Below, one piece after another: positions 33,408 to 40,971 of a stretch of DNA of 64,000 nt. This DNA comes from an uncultured Chryseobacterium sp. GTDB lineage: Bacteria > Bacteroidota > Bacteroidia > Flavobacteriales > Weeksellaceae. The notes under the pieces were generated by a model. The model saw only the letters and a program-made list of their open reading frames with translations. It was not told the DNA's origin and searched no databases. Where the stretch lies: NCBI GenBank assembly GCA_913777465.1, contig CAJYRQ010000084.1, positions 37,739 to 101,738 on the forward strand, read 5' to 3'. Numbering within the stretch: the stretch's first letter is position 1; each line of letters starts with the position of its first letter. Made by a program: the position numbers and the translations under genes.

Positions 33408-33454
33408 TCTTTACCTCTTCAGGAATCTTAAATTATAAATAAAATACAGAAATT

Positions 33455-33853
33455 ATGGCAGTGACCGTAAAAGCGAGTTTAGGCAAAGAAAAATATTACA
33501 CTGAAGTTATTGCCGGAGAAAATACCCTGATTACCGATGAACCCGTAGATAAAGGCGGCAGCAATAAAGGCTTTAACCCTTTTGAGATTCTGGCCACTTC
33601 ACTGGCAAGCTGTACGGCAGCTACTTTGCGGATGTACATCGACCGGAAAGAATGGAACGTGGAAAAAATTGATGTGGAAGTGGAACTGGAAAACTTTCCA
33701 TTGACCAAAAGAGCCATTTTTAAAAGAAACATCAGCTTTGAAGGCACGCATCTTGATGAAGAACAGAGGAAAAGGTTGCACGCGATTGCCGATGCCTGCC
33801 CGATTCATAAAATTTTAACCAACGATATCGAAATATTAACCCAATTTTCATAA
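33455..33853 (+). CDS. OsmC/Ohr family protein
   Basis: A 132-residue thiol peroxidase-type protein. Both family cysteines are present: C53 in TSLASCTAATLRMY and C115 in ADACPIHKIL. They form the redox pair that reduces organic hydroperoxides. The length is that of the short OsmC branch. It is the third gene of the pirin cluster, 47 nt after the reductase and only 1 nt before the acetyltransferase start. Confidence 0.88.
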   Translation: MAVTVKASLGKEKYYTEVIAGENTLITDEPVDKGGSNKGFNPFEILATSLASCTAATLRMYIDRKEWNVEKIDVEVELENFPLTKRAIFKRNISFEGTHLDEEQRKRLHAIADACPIHKILTNDIEILTQFS

Positions 33854-33854
33854 T

Positions 33855-34148
33855 ATGATTGAAGTAAAACATACCAACGACGAGAAACGCGGAAGCTTTG
33901 AAGCCTTTATGGACGGAACCCACGCTGGTCTGATGACGTATACCTGGGCCGGAGAAGACCGGTTCATCATCGACCATACGGAAGTGGATGATGCCTATAA
34001 CGGAAAAGGTGTCGGAAAAGAAATGCTGCATGCTGCGGTGGATTTTGCCAGAAAAAACGGTAAGTCGATCATCCCGCTCTGCCCTTTTGCCAAAGCTACT
34101 TTCCAGAAAGAGGAAGACATTCAGGATGTACTGGTGAATAAGGTTTAA
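33855..34148 (+). CDS. Small GNAT-like N-acetyltransferase (YjdJ type)
   Basis: A 97-residue protein of the short acetyltransferase-like family. The acetyl-CoA loop is VDDAYNGKGVGKEMLHAAVDFAR at residues 45-67. A conserved Cys follows in IIPLCPFAKATFQK. Family members bind acetyl-CoA, but physiological substrates are mostly unknown. It is the last gene of the pirin cluster and starts 1 nt after the OsmC stop. Confidence 0.85.
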   Translation: MIEVKHTNDEKRGSFEAFMDGTHAGLMTYTWAGEDRFIIDHTEVDDAYNGKGVGKEMLHAAVDFARKNGKSIIPLCPFAKATFQKEEDIQDVLVNKV

Positions 34149-34235
34149 GCTTATACCAAGACTAAAGTTGAGATACAGATTGAGATTAAGGTAAAGTTTA
34201 AGTGTGCTGAGGTTATAAAGATTTACAGCCACCCG

Positions 34236-34275
34236 ACCTTTACCTTTACCTTTACCTTTACCTTTACCTTTACCT
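34236..34275. repeat. Hexanucleotide tandem repeat
   Basis: ACCTTT repeated nearly seven times (40 nt). A part of the complementary motif, AAGGTAAAG, lies upstream at about 34188-34196, so the region can fold. It lies about 60-100 nt upstream of the -7 box of the symporter gene. A weak hairpin with CCTT and AAGG arms plus T run (about 34284-34308) follows. Confidence 0.8.
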
Positions 34276-34333
34276 CCAACATGCCTTTCATTACCGGAAG
34301 GTTTTTTCTTTTTCAGGCAGAAGAGAAAAAAAC

Positions 34334-34341
34334 TATATTTG
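34334..34341 (+). promoter_or_regulatory. -7 element of the symporter promoter
   Basis: TATATTTG is a full match to TAnnTTTG, 19 nt before the ATG at 34361. No TTG at the usual spacing. Confidence 0.55.
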
Positions 34342-34360
34342 CTAAAATTTAAATTAAAGC

Positions 34361-35920
34361 ATGAATCCCGGAACTATTCTCCTGCTGTTTGTTTTCATCT
34401 ATTTCATCGGGCTGTTGGTTATTTCCTACTTTACAAGCCGAAACTCTGATAACCAGTCGTTTTTTATCGGTAACAAAAAAAGTAAATGGTGGCTGGTAGC
34501 CTTCGGAATGATCGGGACCAGCCTGAGCGGGGTAACCTTTATTTCCGTTCCCGGGACCGTCGGTAAAATGACGGGCAGCGAGTATGTCTACGGCGGTTTT
34601 GAATATTACATGATGGTCATCGGCTTCTTTATTGGCTATTTTATTGTTGCTGCGATCCTTTTACCGCTCTATTATAAGATGAACCTCACCTCGATTTATA
34701 CTTATCTGGGAAAACGGTTTAATGTAGAAGCTCACAAGATCGGTTCCATCTTTTTTATCATTTCGAGGGCGATCGGGGCAACGGCAAGGTTGTACCTGGT
34801 GGTGAATGTCCTTCAGATCTTTTTACTGGAAGGGCTTGGCGTTCCGTTCTGGGTAACGGCAATGGTTCTTCTGCTGATGGTTCTTCTGTATACGTTTGAA
34901 GGCGGGGTAAAAACGATTGTGATTACCGATACGCTGCAGACTTCTTTCATGATCATCAGCCTGATTGCCTGCATTGTTTATATTTTATCGAATTTAAATT
35001 TATCTGCGGGGGAAGCCTACTCTATTTTAGAACAGAAAAATTATACCCATTTTATCAATTTCGATCCGAATTCGAAAACCTTTTTCCTGAAAACGATTAT
35101 CGGAGGAATTTTCATTACCATCGCCATGACGGGTCTGGACCAGGAAATGATGCAGAAAAATATTTCGGTAGATAATCTGAAAAACTCCAAAAAGAACATG
35201 CTCACTTTCGCGGGAACCCTGCTGTTTGTGAATCTGGCATTCCTGTTCCTGGGAGGGCTGCTCTACCTTTTTGCCCTGCAGCACGGTGCGGAATACGGAC
35301 AGATCAACGGGGAAACCGTAACCAACATTTTCGGTTTTAAAGATGCCGGCGGTGAAATTAAAAACATCATGGGTGACGACCTTTTCCCGGCTTTATCACT
35401 TCAGGGGCATTTCCCGATGATCATTTCGGTGATTTTCATTATCGGGCTGATTTCTGCGTTGTTCCCCTCTGCGGATGGGGCATTAACGGCGGTTACAAGC
35501 TCCTATTGTGTAGACCTTCTGAATCTCAACGAAGACCGCAGCAAGACCGAAAAGGAGAAAAAACAGCTTCGGATGAAAGTCCATTTGACGTTTACCATCG
35601 TTTTCTTTATTTTGATCATGATTTTTAAAGCTCTGAATGACAAATCCATCGTTTACCTTATCATGGAAATCGCAGGGTATACGTACGGACCGCTTCTCGG
35701 ACTTTTTGCCTTCGGGATCTTTACAAAATTCCGGATTTCAAAAAAATATTCCATTCTCGCCGTAACGATTCTGGCTCCGGTGGCCACCTACCTGATCAAT
35801 TACCTGATCACGGCCTACACCGATTACCGGATCGGCGTGGAATTAATTGTTTTAAACGGACTGCTTACCTTCATCGGACTTTGGATGGTGCGGCAGAAAT
35901 CATATCTGAAAATCGTTTAA
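34361..35920 (+). CDS. Sodium:solute symporter (SSS family)
   Basis: A 519-residue inner-membrane Na+ symporter with about 13 predicted helices. The start (VFIYFIGLLVISYFTSRNSDNQSFFIGNK) is the usual SSS opening, and GMIGTSLSGVTFISVPG follows in the region that forms the sodium site. SRAIGATARLYLVVN and SADGALTAVTSSYCVDLLNL are further family landmarks. The substrate is unknown; related Bacteroidota proteins are annotated for sialic acid, sugars or proline without proof. Its stop lies 2 nt before the start of a GIY-YIG nuclease gene. Confidence 0.9.
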   Translation: MNPGTILLLFVFIYFIGLLVISYFTSRNSDNQSFFIGNKKSKWWLVAFGMIGTSLSGVTFISVPGTVGKMTGSEYVYGGFEYYMMVIGFFIGYFIVAAILLPLYYKMNLTSIYTYLGKRFNVEAHKIGSIFFIISRAIGATARLYLVVNVLQIFLLEGLGVPFWVTAMVLLLMVLLYTFEGGVKTIVITDTLQTSFMIISLIACIVYILSNLNLSAGEAYSILEQKNYTHFINFDPNSKTFFLKTIIGGIFITIAMTGLDQEMMQKNISVDNLKNSKKNMLTFAGTLLFVNLAFLFLGGLLYLFALQHGAEYGQINGETVTNIFGFKDAGGEIKNIMGDDLFPALSLQGHFPMIISVIFIIGLISALFPSADGALTAVTSSYCVDLLNLNEDRSKTEKEKKQLRMKVHLTFTIVFFILIMIFKALNDKSIVYLIMEIAGYTYGPLLGLFAFGIFTKFRISKKYSILAVTILAPVATYLINYLITAYTDYRIGVELIVLNGLLTFIGLWMVRQKSYLKIV

Positions 35921-35922
35921 TT

Positions 35923-36765
35923 ATGGCTTTTGGTAAAACAATAAAGATATTTTTGATTGACGGCGATCCCAACGGAAGAATGTCTTGCGAACTTTCTAAC
36001 TGGACAGGAAAAGCTTATAAAATTCCAAGAATAAAAATAAAAGATTGTACAGACAGAAAAGATCTTTTATCAACTGGAATATATTTATTGTTGGGCAAAA
36101 ATGATGATAATAAAGATTTGGTTTATATCGGTGAAGCCGAAAATGTATTCACAAGGCTTAATCAGCATCTCTCAACAAAAGACTTCTGGAATGAGGCAAT
36201 AATCTTTATCAGTAAAGATGAAAATCTAAATAAGGCTCATATTAAATATTTAGAAAGCAGGCTTCACGATATTGCGACCATAACAAACAGGTATATCCTT
36301 GAAAATGCTTGTATTCCAACACAGTCTTCTATTTCAGAATCTGATAGAGCTGAAATGGAGGAATTTCTTAATTATATTTTATTACTTGTAAATACTTTAG
36401 GTCATAAGGTGTTCGAAGATAAAAGAGAACATTCTTCTGCATTAAAAAATCAGGAGATGCTGTATATAAATGCAACTAGAGGCTGTCAGGCAATGGCTGA
36501 ACAGACCTCTGAAGGTTTTTTAGTATTAAAAGGTTCGAAAATAGCCGATTCAGTCACTCCTTCTTTATCCGTTTCATTAAAAAATTTCAGAAATGATCTC
36601 ATTAAAGAAGGAATAGTTGTCAATAATGAGTTCATTGAAGATTTTATTTTTTCCAGTCCTTCATATGCTGCCGCAATTGTGATGGGAAGAGCTGCTAATG
36701 GTCTTACAGAATGGAAAACCTCAGATGGCAGGGTATTAAAAAGTTTAGAAACTTATCATAATTAA
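35923..36765 (+). CDS. GIY-YIG nuclease domain protein with a DUF4357-like C-terminus
   Basis: A 280-residue protein. The GIY-YIG domain lies at about residues 48-125: GIY at 52-54, VYIG at 67-70, R78 in NVFTRLNQH, and the probable catalytic E111 in KYLESRLH. All the core residues are present, so it should cut or nick DNA. The C-terminal part (LVLKGSKIAD ... NGLTEWKTSDGRVLKSLE) fits DUF4357, which often accompanies this domain. The ATG at 35923 lies 2 nt after the symporter stop, so translation is probably coupled. The gene is AT-rich with codon use unlike its neighbours, which suggests transfer. A terminator follows. Confidence 0.82.
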   Translation: MAFGKTIKIFLIDGDPNGRMSCELSNWTGKAYKIPRIKIKDCTDRKDLLSTGIYLLLGKNDDNKDLVYIGEAENVFTRLNQHLSTKDFWNEAIIFISKDENLNKAHIKYLESRLHDIATITNRYILENACIPTQSSISESDRAEMEEFLNYILLLVNTLGHKVFEDKREHSSALKNQEMLYINATRGCQAMAEQTSEGFLVLKGSKIADSVTPSLSVSLKNFRNDLIKEGIVVNNEFIEDFIFSSPSYAAAIVMGRAANGLTEWKTSDGRVLKSLETYHN

Positions 36766-36789
36766 TTATAATAAAATAATATAAAAACC

Positions 36790-36818
36790 AAAGCCCGGAC
36801 CTGAAATCCGGGCTTTTA
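36790..36818 (+). terminator. Terminator of the symporter/nuclease unit
   Basis: AAGCCCGGA and TCCGGGCTT enclose a 7-nt loop, with A and T residues on the two sides. Confidence 0.85.
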
Positions 36819-36873
36819 CATTTCTTTAAGCCGGTAAAATATCGTAAATTCGCTTGCATATAAATATTACACA

Positions 36874-37725
36874 ATGAGTAAAAGCATCGAAGAGCTAAAA
36901 TCTCTTACTACGCAAATCAGAAGAGACATTTTAAGAATGGTTCATGCTGTAAATTCCGGGCACCCGGGAGGAAGTTTAGGCTGTACTGAATTTTTCACGG
37001 CCCTTTACGGAAAAGTAATGAATTACAAGCTTCCTTTCACGATGGAAGGCAAAAACGAAGACCATTTTTATCTTTCGAACGGACATATTTCTCCGGTATT
37101 CTATTCTACTTTGGCCAGATCCGGCTTTTTCCCGGTAGAAGAACTGAAGACCTTCAGGAAGCTGGATTCCAGACTGCAAGGCCACCCGACTACGCATGAA
37201 GGGCTTCCGGGCATCAGAGTGGCTTCCGGATCTTTGGGGCAGGGGCTTTCCGTAGCACTGGGTGTTGCTGAAGCGAAAAAACTGGACGGAGAAAGCTCGT
37301 TGGTATATACTTTACAGGGAGACGGGGAGTTGCAGGAAGGACAGAACTGGGAAGCTTTTATGTATGCTGCCGGTAAAAAAGTAGACAATATTATTTCCAC
37401 CATCGATTACAATGGCCAGCAGATCGACGGAAGTACCGATAATGTACTGACGCTGGGGAATCTTCACGCCAAGCTTGAAGCTTTCGGGTGGACAGTGCTT
37501 GAAGAGAAAAACGGAAACGACCTGGAAGCGGTAATTGCCATTCTTGAAAAAGCGAAAACGGAAACCGGAAAAGGAAAACCCGTAGCGATCATTCTTCATA
37601 CCCAAATGGGTAACGGGGTGGATTTCATGATGGGATCGCACGCATGGCACGGAAAAGCGCCTAGCGACGAACAGCTGGAAACGGCTATCAAGCAGTTGTA
37701 CCTGGAAGCTCCGGCCGATTATTAA
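36874..37725 (+). CDS. Transketolase, N-terminal subunit
   Basis: The thiamine-diphosphate-binding half of a split transketolase (283 residues) that moves two-carbon units in the pentose phosphate pathway. SGHPGG with H30, HFYLSNGHISP with H71, and GSLGQGLSVALG are present, together with the TPP motif GDGELQEGQNWEA at 149-161 that ends in DYNGQ. The last His residues lie in MMGSHAWHGKAP. It ends 50 nt before the gene for the C-terminal subunit; together they equal a whole transketolase. A split enzyme of this kind is common in Bacteroidota and archaea. Confidence 0.93.
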   Translation: MSKSIEELKSLTTQIRRDILRMVHAVNSGHPGGSLGCTEFFTALYGKVMNYKLPFTMEGKNEDHFYLSNGHISPVFYSTLARSGFFPVEELKTFRKLDSRLQGHPTTHEGLPGIRVASGSLGQGLSVALGVAEAKKLDGESSLVYTLQGDGELQEGQNWEAFMYAAGKKVDNIISTIDYNGQQIDGSTDNVLTLGNLHAKLEAFGWTVLEEKNGNDLEAVIAILEKAKTETGKGKPVAIILHTQMGNGVDFMMGSHAWHGKAPSDEQLETAIKQLYLEAPADY

Positions 37726-37775
37726 TCATCAGTAATTGATAATCCGTAATCTTTTAAATAATAATTTAGAACAAA

Positions 37776-38723
37776 ATGAAATTTACATATACAGAAAAAA
37801 AGGATACCCGTTCAGGATTCGGTGCCGGACTGGCAGAACTTGCCGACAAAAACCCTAATGTTGTGGCACTTTGTGCAGACCTTATCGGTTCTTTGAAGAT
37901 GGAGAAATTCATCGAAAAGGCCCCGGAAAGATTTTTCCAGGTAGGTATCGCTGAAGCTAATATGATGGGCCTTGCTGCGGGAATGAGCATTACGGGAAAG
38001 ATTCCTTTTACAGGAACTTTCGCAAATTTCTCTACTTCCAGAGTATACGACCAGATCCGTCAGTCGATCGCGTATTCTAACAAAAACGTTAAAATCTGTG
38101 CATCCCACGCGGGTCTTACCTTAGGAGAAGACGGGGCTACGCACCAGGTTTTGGAAGATATCGGAATGATGAAAATGCTTCCGGGGATGACGGTAATCAA
38201 CCCGTGCGATTATAACCAGACCAAAGCGGCTACTTTGGCTATTGCAGACTATGAAGGCCCGGTATACCTTCGATTCGGAAGACCGGTAGTTCCTGTATTT
38301 ATTCCTGAAGATATGCCTTTTGAGATCGGAAAGGGAATCATGCTGCAGGAAGGAACGGATGTAACGATTGTTGCGACCGGCCACCTGGTTTGGGAATCCC
38401 TGATTGCTGCAGACGAGCTTGAAAAAGAAGGTATTTCCTGCGAGGTGATCAATATCCATACGATCAAACCGCTGGACGAAGAAATCATCCTTAAATCGGT
38501 TGAAAAAACAGGCAGGATCGTAACAGCTGAGGAACACAACTACCTTGGAGGCCTGGGTGAATCCATTGCCGGAATGCTGGCCAGAAAAAGACCGACAAGA
38601 CAGGAATTTGTAGCGGTAAACGATACCTTCGGGGAATCTGCCACGCCTGCCGAACTGATGAAAAAATACAAGATCGATTCTGCTGCGGTAAAAGAAGCCG
38701 TAAAGAGAATTTTAAATAAGTAA
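37776..38723 (+). CDS. Transketolase, C-terminal subunit
   Basis: The second half of the split transketolase (315 residues). It provides the pyrimidine-binding domain, where the conserved Glu in QVGIAEANMMGLAAGMS activates thiamine diphosphate. GTFANFSTSRVYDQIRQS and SHAGLTLGEDGATHQ form the substrate channel. The C-terminal domain (DVTIVATGHLVWESLIAADEL ... TAEEHNYLGGLGESIAG) completes the fold. It is cotranscribed with the N-terminal subunit and followed by a terminator. Confidence 0.93.
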   Translation: MKFTYTEKKDTRSGFGAGLAELADKNPNVVALCADLIGSLKMEKFIEKAPERFFQVGIAEANMMGLAAGMSITGKIPFTGTFANFSTSRVYDQIRQSIAYSNKNVKICASHAGLTLGEDGATHQVLEDIGMMKMLPGMTVINPCDYNQTKAATLAIADYEGPVYLRFGRPVVPVFIPEDMPFEIGKGIMLQEGTDVTIVATGHLVWESLIAADELEKEGISCEVINIHTIKPLDEEIILKSVEKTGRIVTAEEHNYLGGLGESIAGMLARKRPTRQEFVAVNDTFGESATPAELMKKYKIDSAAVKEAVKRILNK

Positions 38724-38743
38724 TTTCTTTTTTAATATAAATG

Positions 38744-38777
38744 AAAAGCATCCTTTCCCGGGATGCTTTCTTTTTAT
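38744..38777 (+). terminator. Bidirectional terminator
   Basis: AAAGCATCC and GGATGCTTT form the stem, followed by CTTTTTATC. It lies between the transketolase genes and the convergent DUF1348 gene, whose stop falls at its right edge. Confidence 0.8.
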
Positions 38778-39187
38778 CTGAGCTTTCTGTCCTCTTCTTG
38801 TATCGGTAAATCATTGATGCTGGCAAATCTCTTTTTCATCAGACCGTTTTCCTCAAATTCCCAGTTTTCATTTCCGTAAGCGCGAAACCAATTTCCTTCC
38901 TTATTCTGATATTCGTATTCAAAACGAACAGCAATCCGGTTACCGGTATGTGCCCAATACTCTTTTTTCAATTTATAGTTCAGCTCCCTTTCCCATTTTT
39001 TTGAAAGAAATTTCACTATTTCCGGTCTCCCGTTGACAAACTGATCCCTGTTTCTCCATTCGCTATCGATGGTATAGGCTTTAGAAACCCTCTCAGGATC
39101 CTGGCTGTTCCAGGCATCTTCTGCCAGTTGAATTTTTTCCAAAGCGGTTTCCAATGTGAAAGGCGGAAGCGGATGTTTTTGTTCCAT
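38774..39187 (-). CDS. SnoaL/NTF2-like protein (DUF1348)
   Basis: A 137-residue cone-shaped NTF2-like fold protein of the DUF1348 group ([55 protein letters not shown]-like C-terminus). The function of the group is unknown. It lies 5 nt downstream of a TetR-type regulator gene on the same strand, so it is in the regulator's operon and under the palindromic operator at 39764-39781. This regulator/SnoaL pairing recurs in many bacteria. Confidence 0.82.
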   Translation of the reverse strand: MEQKHPLPPFTLETALEKIQLAEDAWNSQDPERVSKAYTIDSEWRNRDQFVNGRPEIVKFLSKKWERELNYKLKKEYWAHTGNRIAVRFEYEYQNKEGNWFRAYGNENWEFEENGLMKKRFASINDLPIQEEDRKLR

Positions 39188-39192
39188 TATTT

Positions 39193-39720
39193 TTATTTAA
39201 TTAATTGGTTAATGATTGTTTTTGATTTTTCGATAAGTTCATTTGACCTGAAAAGCTGGCTTTCTATTATGCTGCTCTCAAACAACAGATAAATATGGTC
39301 TGCCAGATCTTTATCTTTCAGCAATTCTGAAAAATAATTCCTCAGATCTGCCTTATGATGCTGAATCACATTCAAAATCTTTGTATTATCCGCAGGAATT
39401 TCAGATAAAATATTGAGGAAGCTGCAACCTCTGAAGTTTTCTTTCTCATTCATATAGATGAGAAAATCAAAAGAAGAAACAACAGTTGATTTCACATCTT
39501 TGCCTTTCATGATAAATTGCTGCAATTCTTTGAACCAATAGTCGTGTCTTACATTTAAAAATTCCACACACAGATCTTCTTTAGACTTAAAATATTGGTA
39601 AAAGCTGGCCCGGGCTACATTCGCTTCGGAAATAATCTGGTTGATCCCTGTTGAATTATATCCCTGCCGTGCAAAAAGTTCAAATGTTGTCGTAATAATC
39701 CTTTCTTTCGGTGATGCCAT
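39193..39720 (-). CDS. TetR/AcrR family regulator
   Basis: A 175-residue one-component repressor. The N-terminal helix-turn-helix ([37 protein letters not shown]) is at residues 12-46. The C-terminal ligand-binding domain is helical and of the AcrR type. The ATG at 39720 is chosen because the upstream in-frame codons add only six residues and the family starts with SPKERI. A perfect 8-bp palindrome with a 2-bp spacer lies 44 nt upstream, next to the -7 box, as expected for an autoregulated repressor. The downstream DUF1348 gene is cotranscribed. Confidence 0.88.
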   Translation of the reverse strand: MASPKERIITTTFELFARQGYNSTGINQIISEANVARASFYQYFKSKEDLCVEFLNVRHDYWFKELQQFIMKGKDVKSTVVSSFDFLIYMNEKENFRGCSFLNILSEIPADNTKILNVIQHHKADLRNYFSELLKDKDLADHIYLLFESSIIESQLFRSNELIEKSKTIINQLIK

Positions 39721-39740
39721 ATTGCACATATTTAACAAAG

Positions 39741-39781
39741 CAAATATACAAGAAATTTTTTAAACAGACAGGTCTGTCTGT
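39741..39781 (-). promoter_or_regulatory. Promoter and operator of the TetR-DUF1348 operon
   Basis: The -7 element is TATATTTG on the minus strand (39741-39748). Directly upstream lies ACAGACAG-GT-CTGTCTGT (39764-39781), a perfect palindrome with 8-bp arms that covers the -33 region. A repressor bound there would block the promoter. Confidence 0.75.
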
Positions 39782-39844
39782 CTATTTATATTTTAGTGAA
39801 TGTCTATCATGAATCATCCTAACTGATCTTGTCTTCAAATAAAA

Positions 39845-39864
39845 AAACGGACAAGAGTCCGTTT
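39845..39864 (-). terminator. Terminator of the small membrane protein gene
   Basis: AAACGGAC and GTCCGTTT enclose AAGA, with seven T residues on the minus strand, about 58 nt after the stop at 39922. Confidence 0.8.
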
Positions 39865-39921
39865 ATATTACTAAAATTAACGTAATAGCTGAATATTCTT
39901 TCCTGCTGTTTTAAATAAACA

Positions 39922-40299
39922 CTATCTGAAAAACTTCCATTTCGGAATAATTGCCAGCATCCCGAATCCGGTAAAAAGGAAAAGATTGGTAACATCCGTA
40001 TATAAAAACGTAGACAGGTAATAACTGTGCATAAAGAAATGCAGGATCAGAAGGGCAGGAAAAGAAAAGATCCCGATTTTCCTGTAGAAAAACATCAGTA
40101 CCAGGCTTACGGCCATTAAGGCATCAATACCGAAAATAACAAAGAAATACCATTCCGGAATATTCAGGTATTCGTGCTGCAAATACTCATCCAGATCGAT
40201 CCCGAAGCCCATTACCGTAAACAACATCAGTGCGGCAAAAGCCAGAATAAATCCCCATCCTTTTTTCGGATCCTCGTCAAAATAGCTGTATTCTTCCAT
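39922..40299 (-). CDS. Small integral membrane protein of unknown function
   Basis: A 125-residue protein with four predicted membrane helices (WGFILAFAALMLFTVMGFGI; FFVIFGIDALMAVSLVLMFF; IFSFPALLILHFFMHSYYLS; NLFLFTGFGMLAIIP). The N-terminus is acidic and aromatic (EEYSYFDEDPKK). I do not recognise the family. A -7 element TATTTTTG (minus strand, 40305-40312) lies only 5 nt before the ATG, which would give a leaderless message. Confidence 0.7.
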   Translation of the reverse strand: MEEYSYFDEDPKKGWGFILAFAALMLFTVMGFGIDLDEYLQHEYLNIPEWYFFVIFGIDALMAVSLVLMFFYRKIGIFSFPALLILHFFMHSYYLSTFLYTDVTNLFLFTGFGMLAIIPKWKFFR

Positions 40300-40304
40300 A
40301 GGTA

Positions 40305-40312
40305 CAAAAATA
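40305..40312 (-). promoter_or_regulatory. -7 element of the small membrane protein gene
   Basis: TATTTTTG on the minus strand, 5 nt before the ATG at 40299. Its first base is shared with the upstream terminator stem. Confidence 0.45.
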
Positions 40313-40343
40313 AAGAACTTATGAGAGATTTCATAAGTTCTTT
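40312..40343 (-). terminator. Terminator of the Lrp-type regulator gene
   Basis: A perfect 13-bp stem (AAAGAACTTATGA with TCATAAGTTCTTT) and a 6-nt loop. It begins 23 nt after the regulator stop and runs into TATTTTTG on the minus strand. Confidence 0.8.
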
Positions 40344-40366
40344 AATATAATTCGTTTAAAATTTGC

Positions 40367-40837
40367 TTAAACCGAGATCGCGTTGATCAATCTGTTTTTG
40401 TCGCTTAAGTATTCTTCCATAGAAATCATACTCTCCGTTCTCATGACATCCTGAATATCATCGATCTGGTAGATAATTCTTTTGGCATCTTCCGTATTCT
40501 TCGCTCTTACTTTGCAGAAAATATTATATTTCCCTGAAATAACGCTGGCTTCAATTACGTTAGGAATGCTTGTCAACTCCTTCAATACCTCTTGCGTACG
40601 GTTTGATTTCGTTAATAAAATTCCGATGAAAGCCGTAAAATGATAGTCCAGCTTTCCATAATCGATGTTAAGAGATGATCCCAAAATAATACCTGCATCC
40701 TCCATCTTTTTCACTCTTACGTGAATTGTACCTGCAGAGACATCCATCTGCTTTGCAATTTCAGTAAAAGGCATTCTTGTGTTTTCTACTAAGAAATCAA
40801 GAATTTTCTTGTCTATTTCGTCCAGTTGATAGTTCAT
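40367..40837 (-). CDS. Lrp/AsnC family transcriptional regulator
   Basis: A 156-residue feast/famine regulator. The N-terminal winged helix-turn-helix (DEIDKKILDFLVENTRMPFTEIAKQMDVSAGTIHVRVKKME) is followed by a RAM effector-binding domain (FIGILLTKSNRTQEVLKEL ... VIEASVISGKYNIFCKVRAKN). Such proteins bind amino acids and control amino-acid genes. The target is not evident here; asnB lies 12 kb away on the other strand. A -7 element TAAATTTG (minus strand, 40882-40889) lies 44 nt before the ATG. Confidence 0.9.
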   Translation of the reverse strand: MNYQLDEIDKKILDFLVENTRMPFTEIAKQMDVSAGTIHVRVKKMEDAGIILGSSLNIDYGKLDYHFTAFIGILLTKSNRTQEVLKELTSIPNVIEASVISGKYNIFCKVRAKNTEDAKRIIYQIDDIQDVMRTESMISMEEYLSDKNRLINAISV

Positions 40838-40971
40838 ATTAGTTAAATTACAATTTCTTTAAAAAAACAATGTATTTTTTGCAAATTTATAAAAAATAAT
40901 TTAAGTAAAAAAATTATCTTAAACATTAACAATAATTAACACAGATGATAAAAATCATTAAAAAATTAGAA

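Noticed and set aside
34236-34275. The hexanucleotide array as a phase-variation switch in the promoter spacer
   Set aside because: The -7 box of the symporter is about 60 nt further downstream, so a change in repeat number would not alter the -33/-7 spacing.
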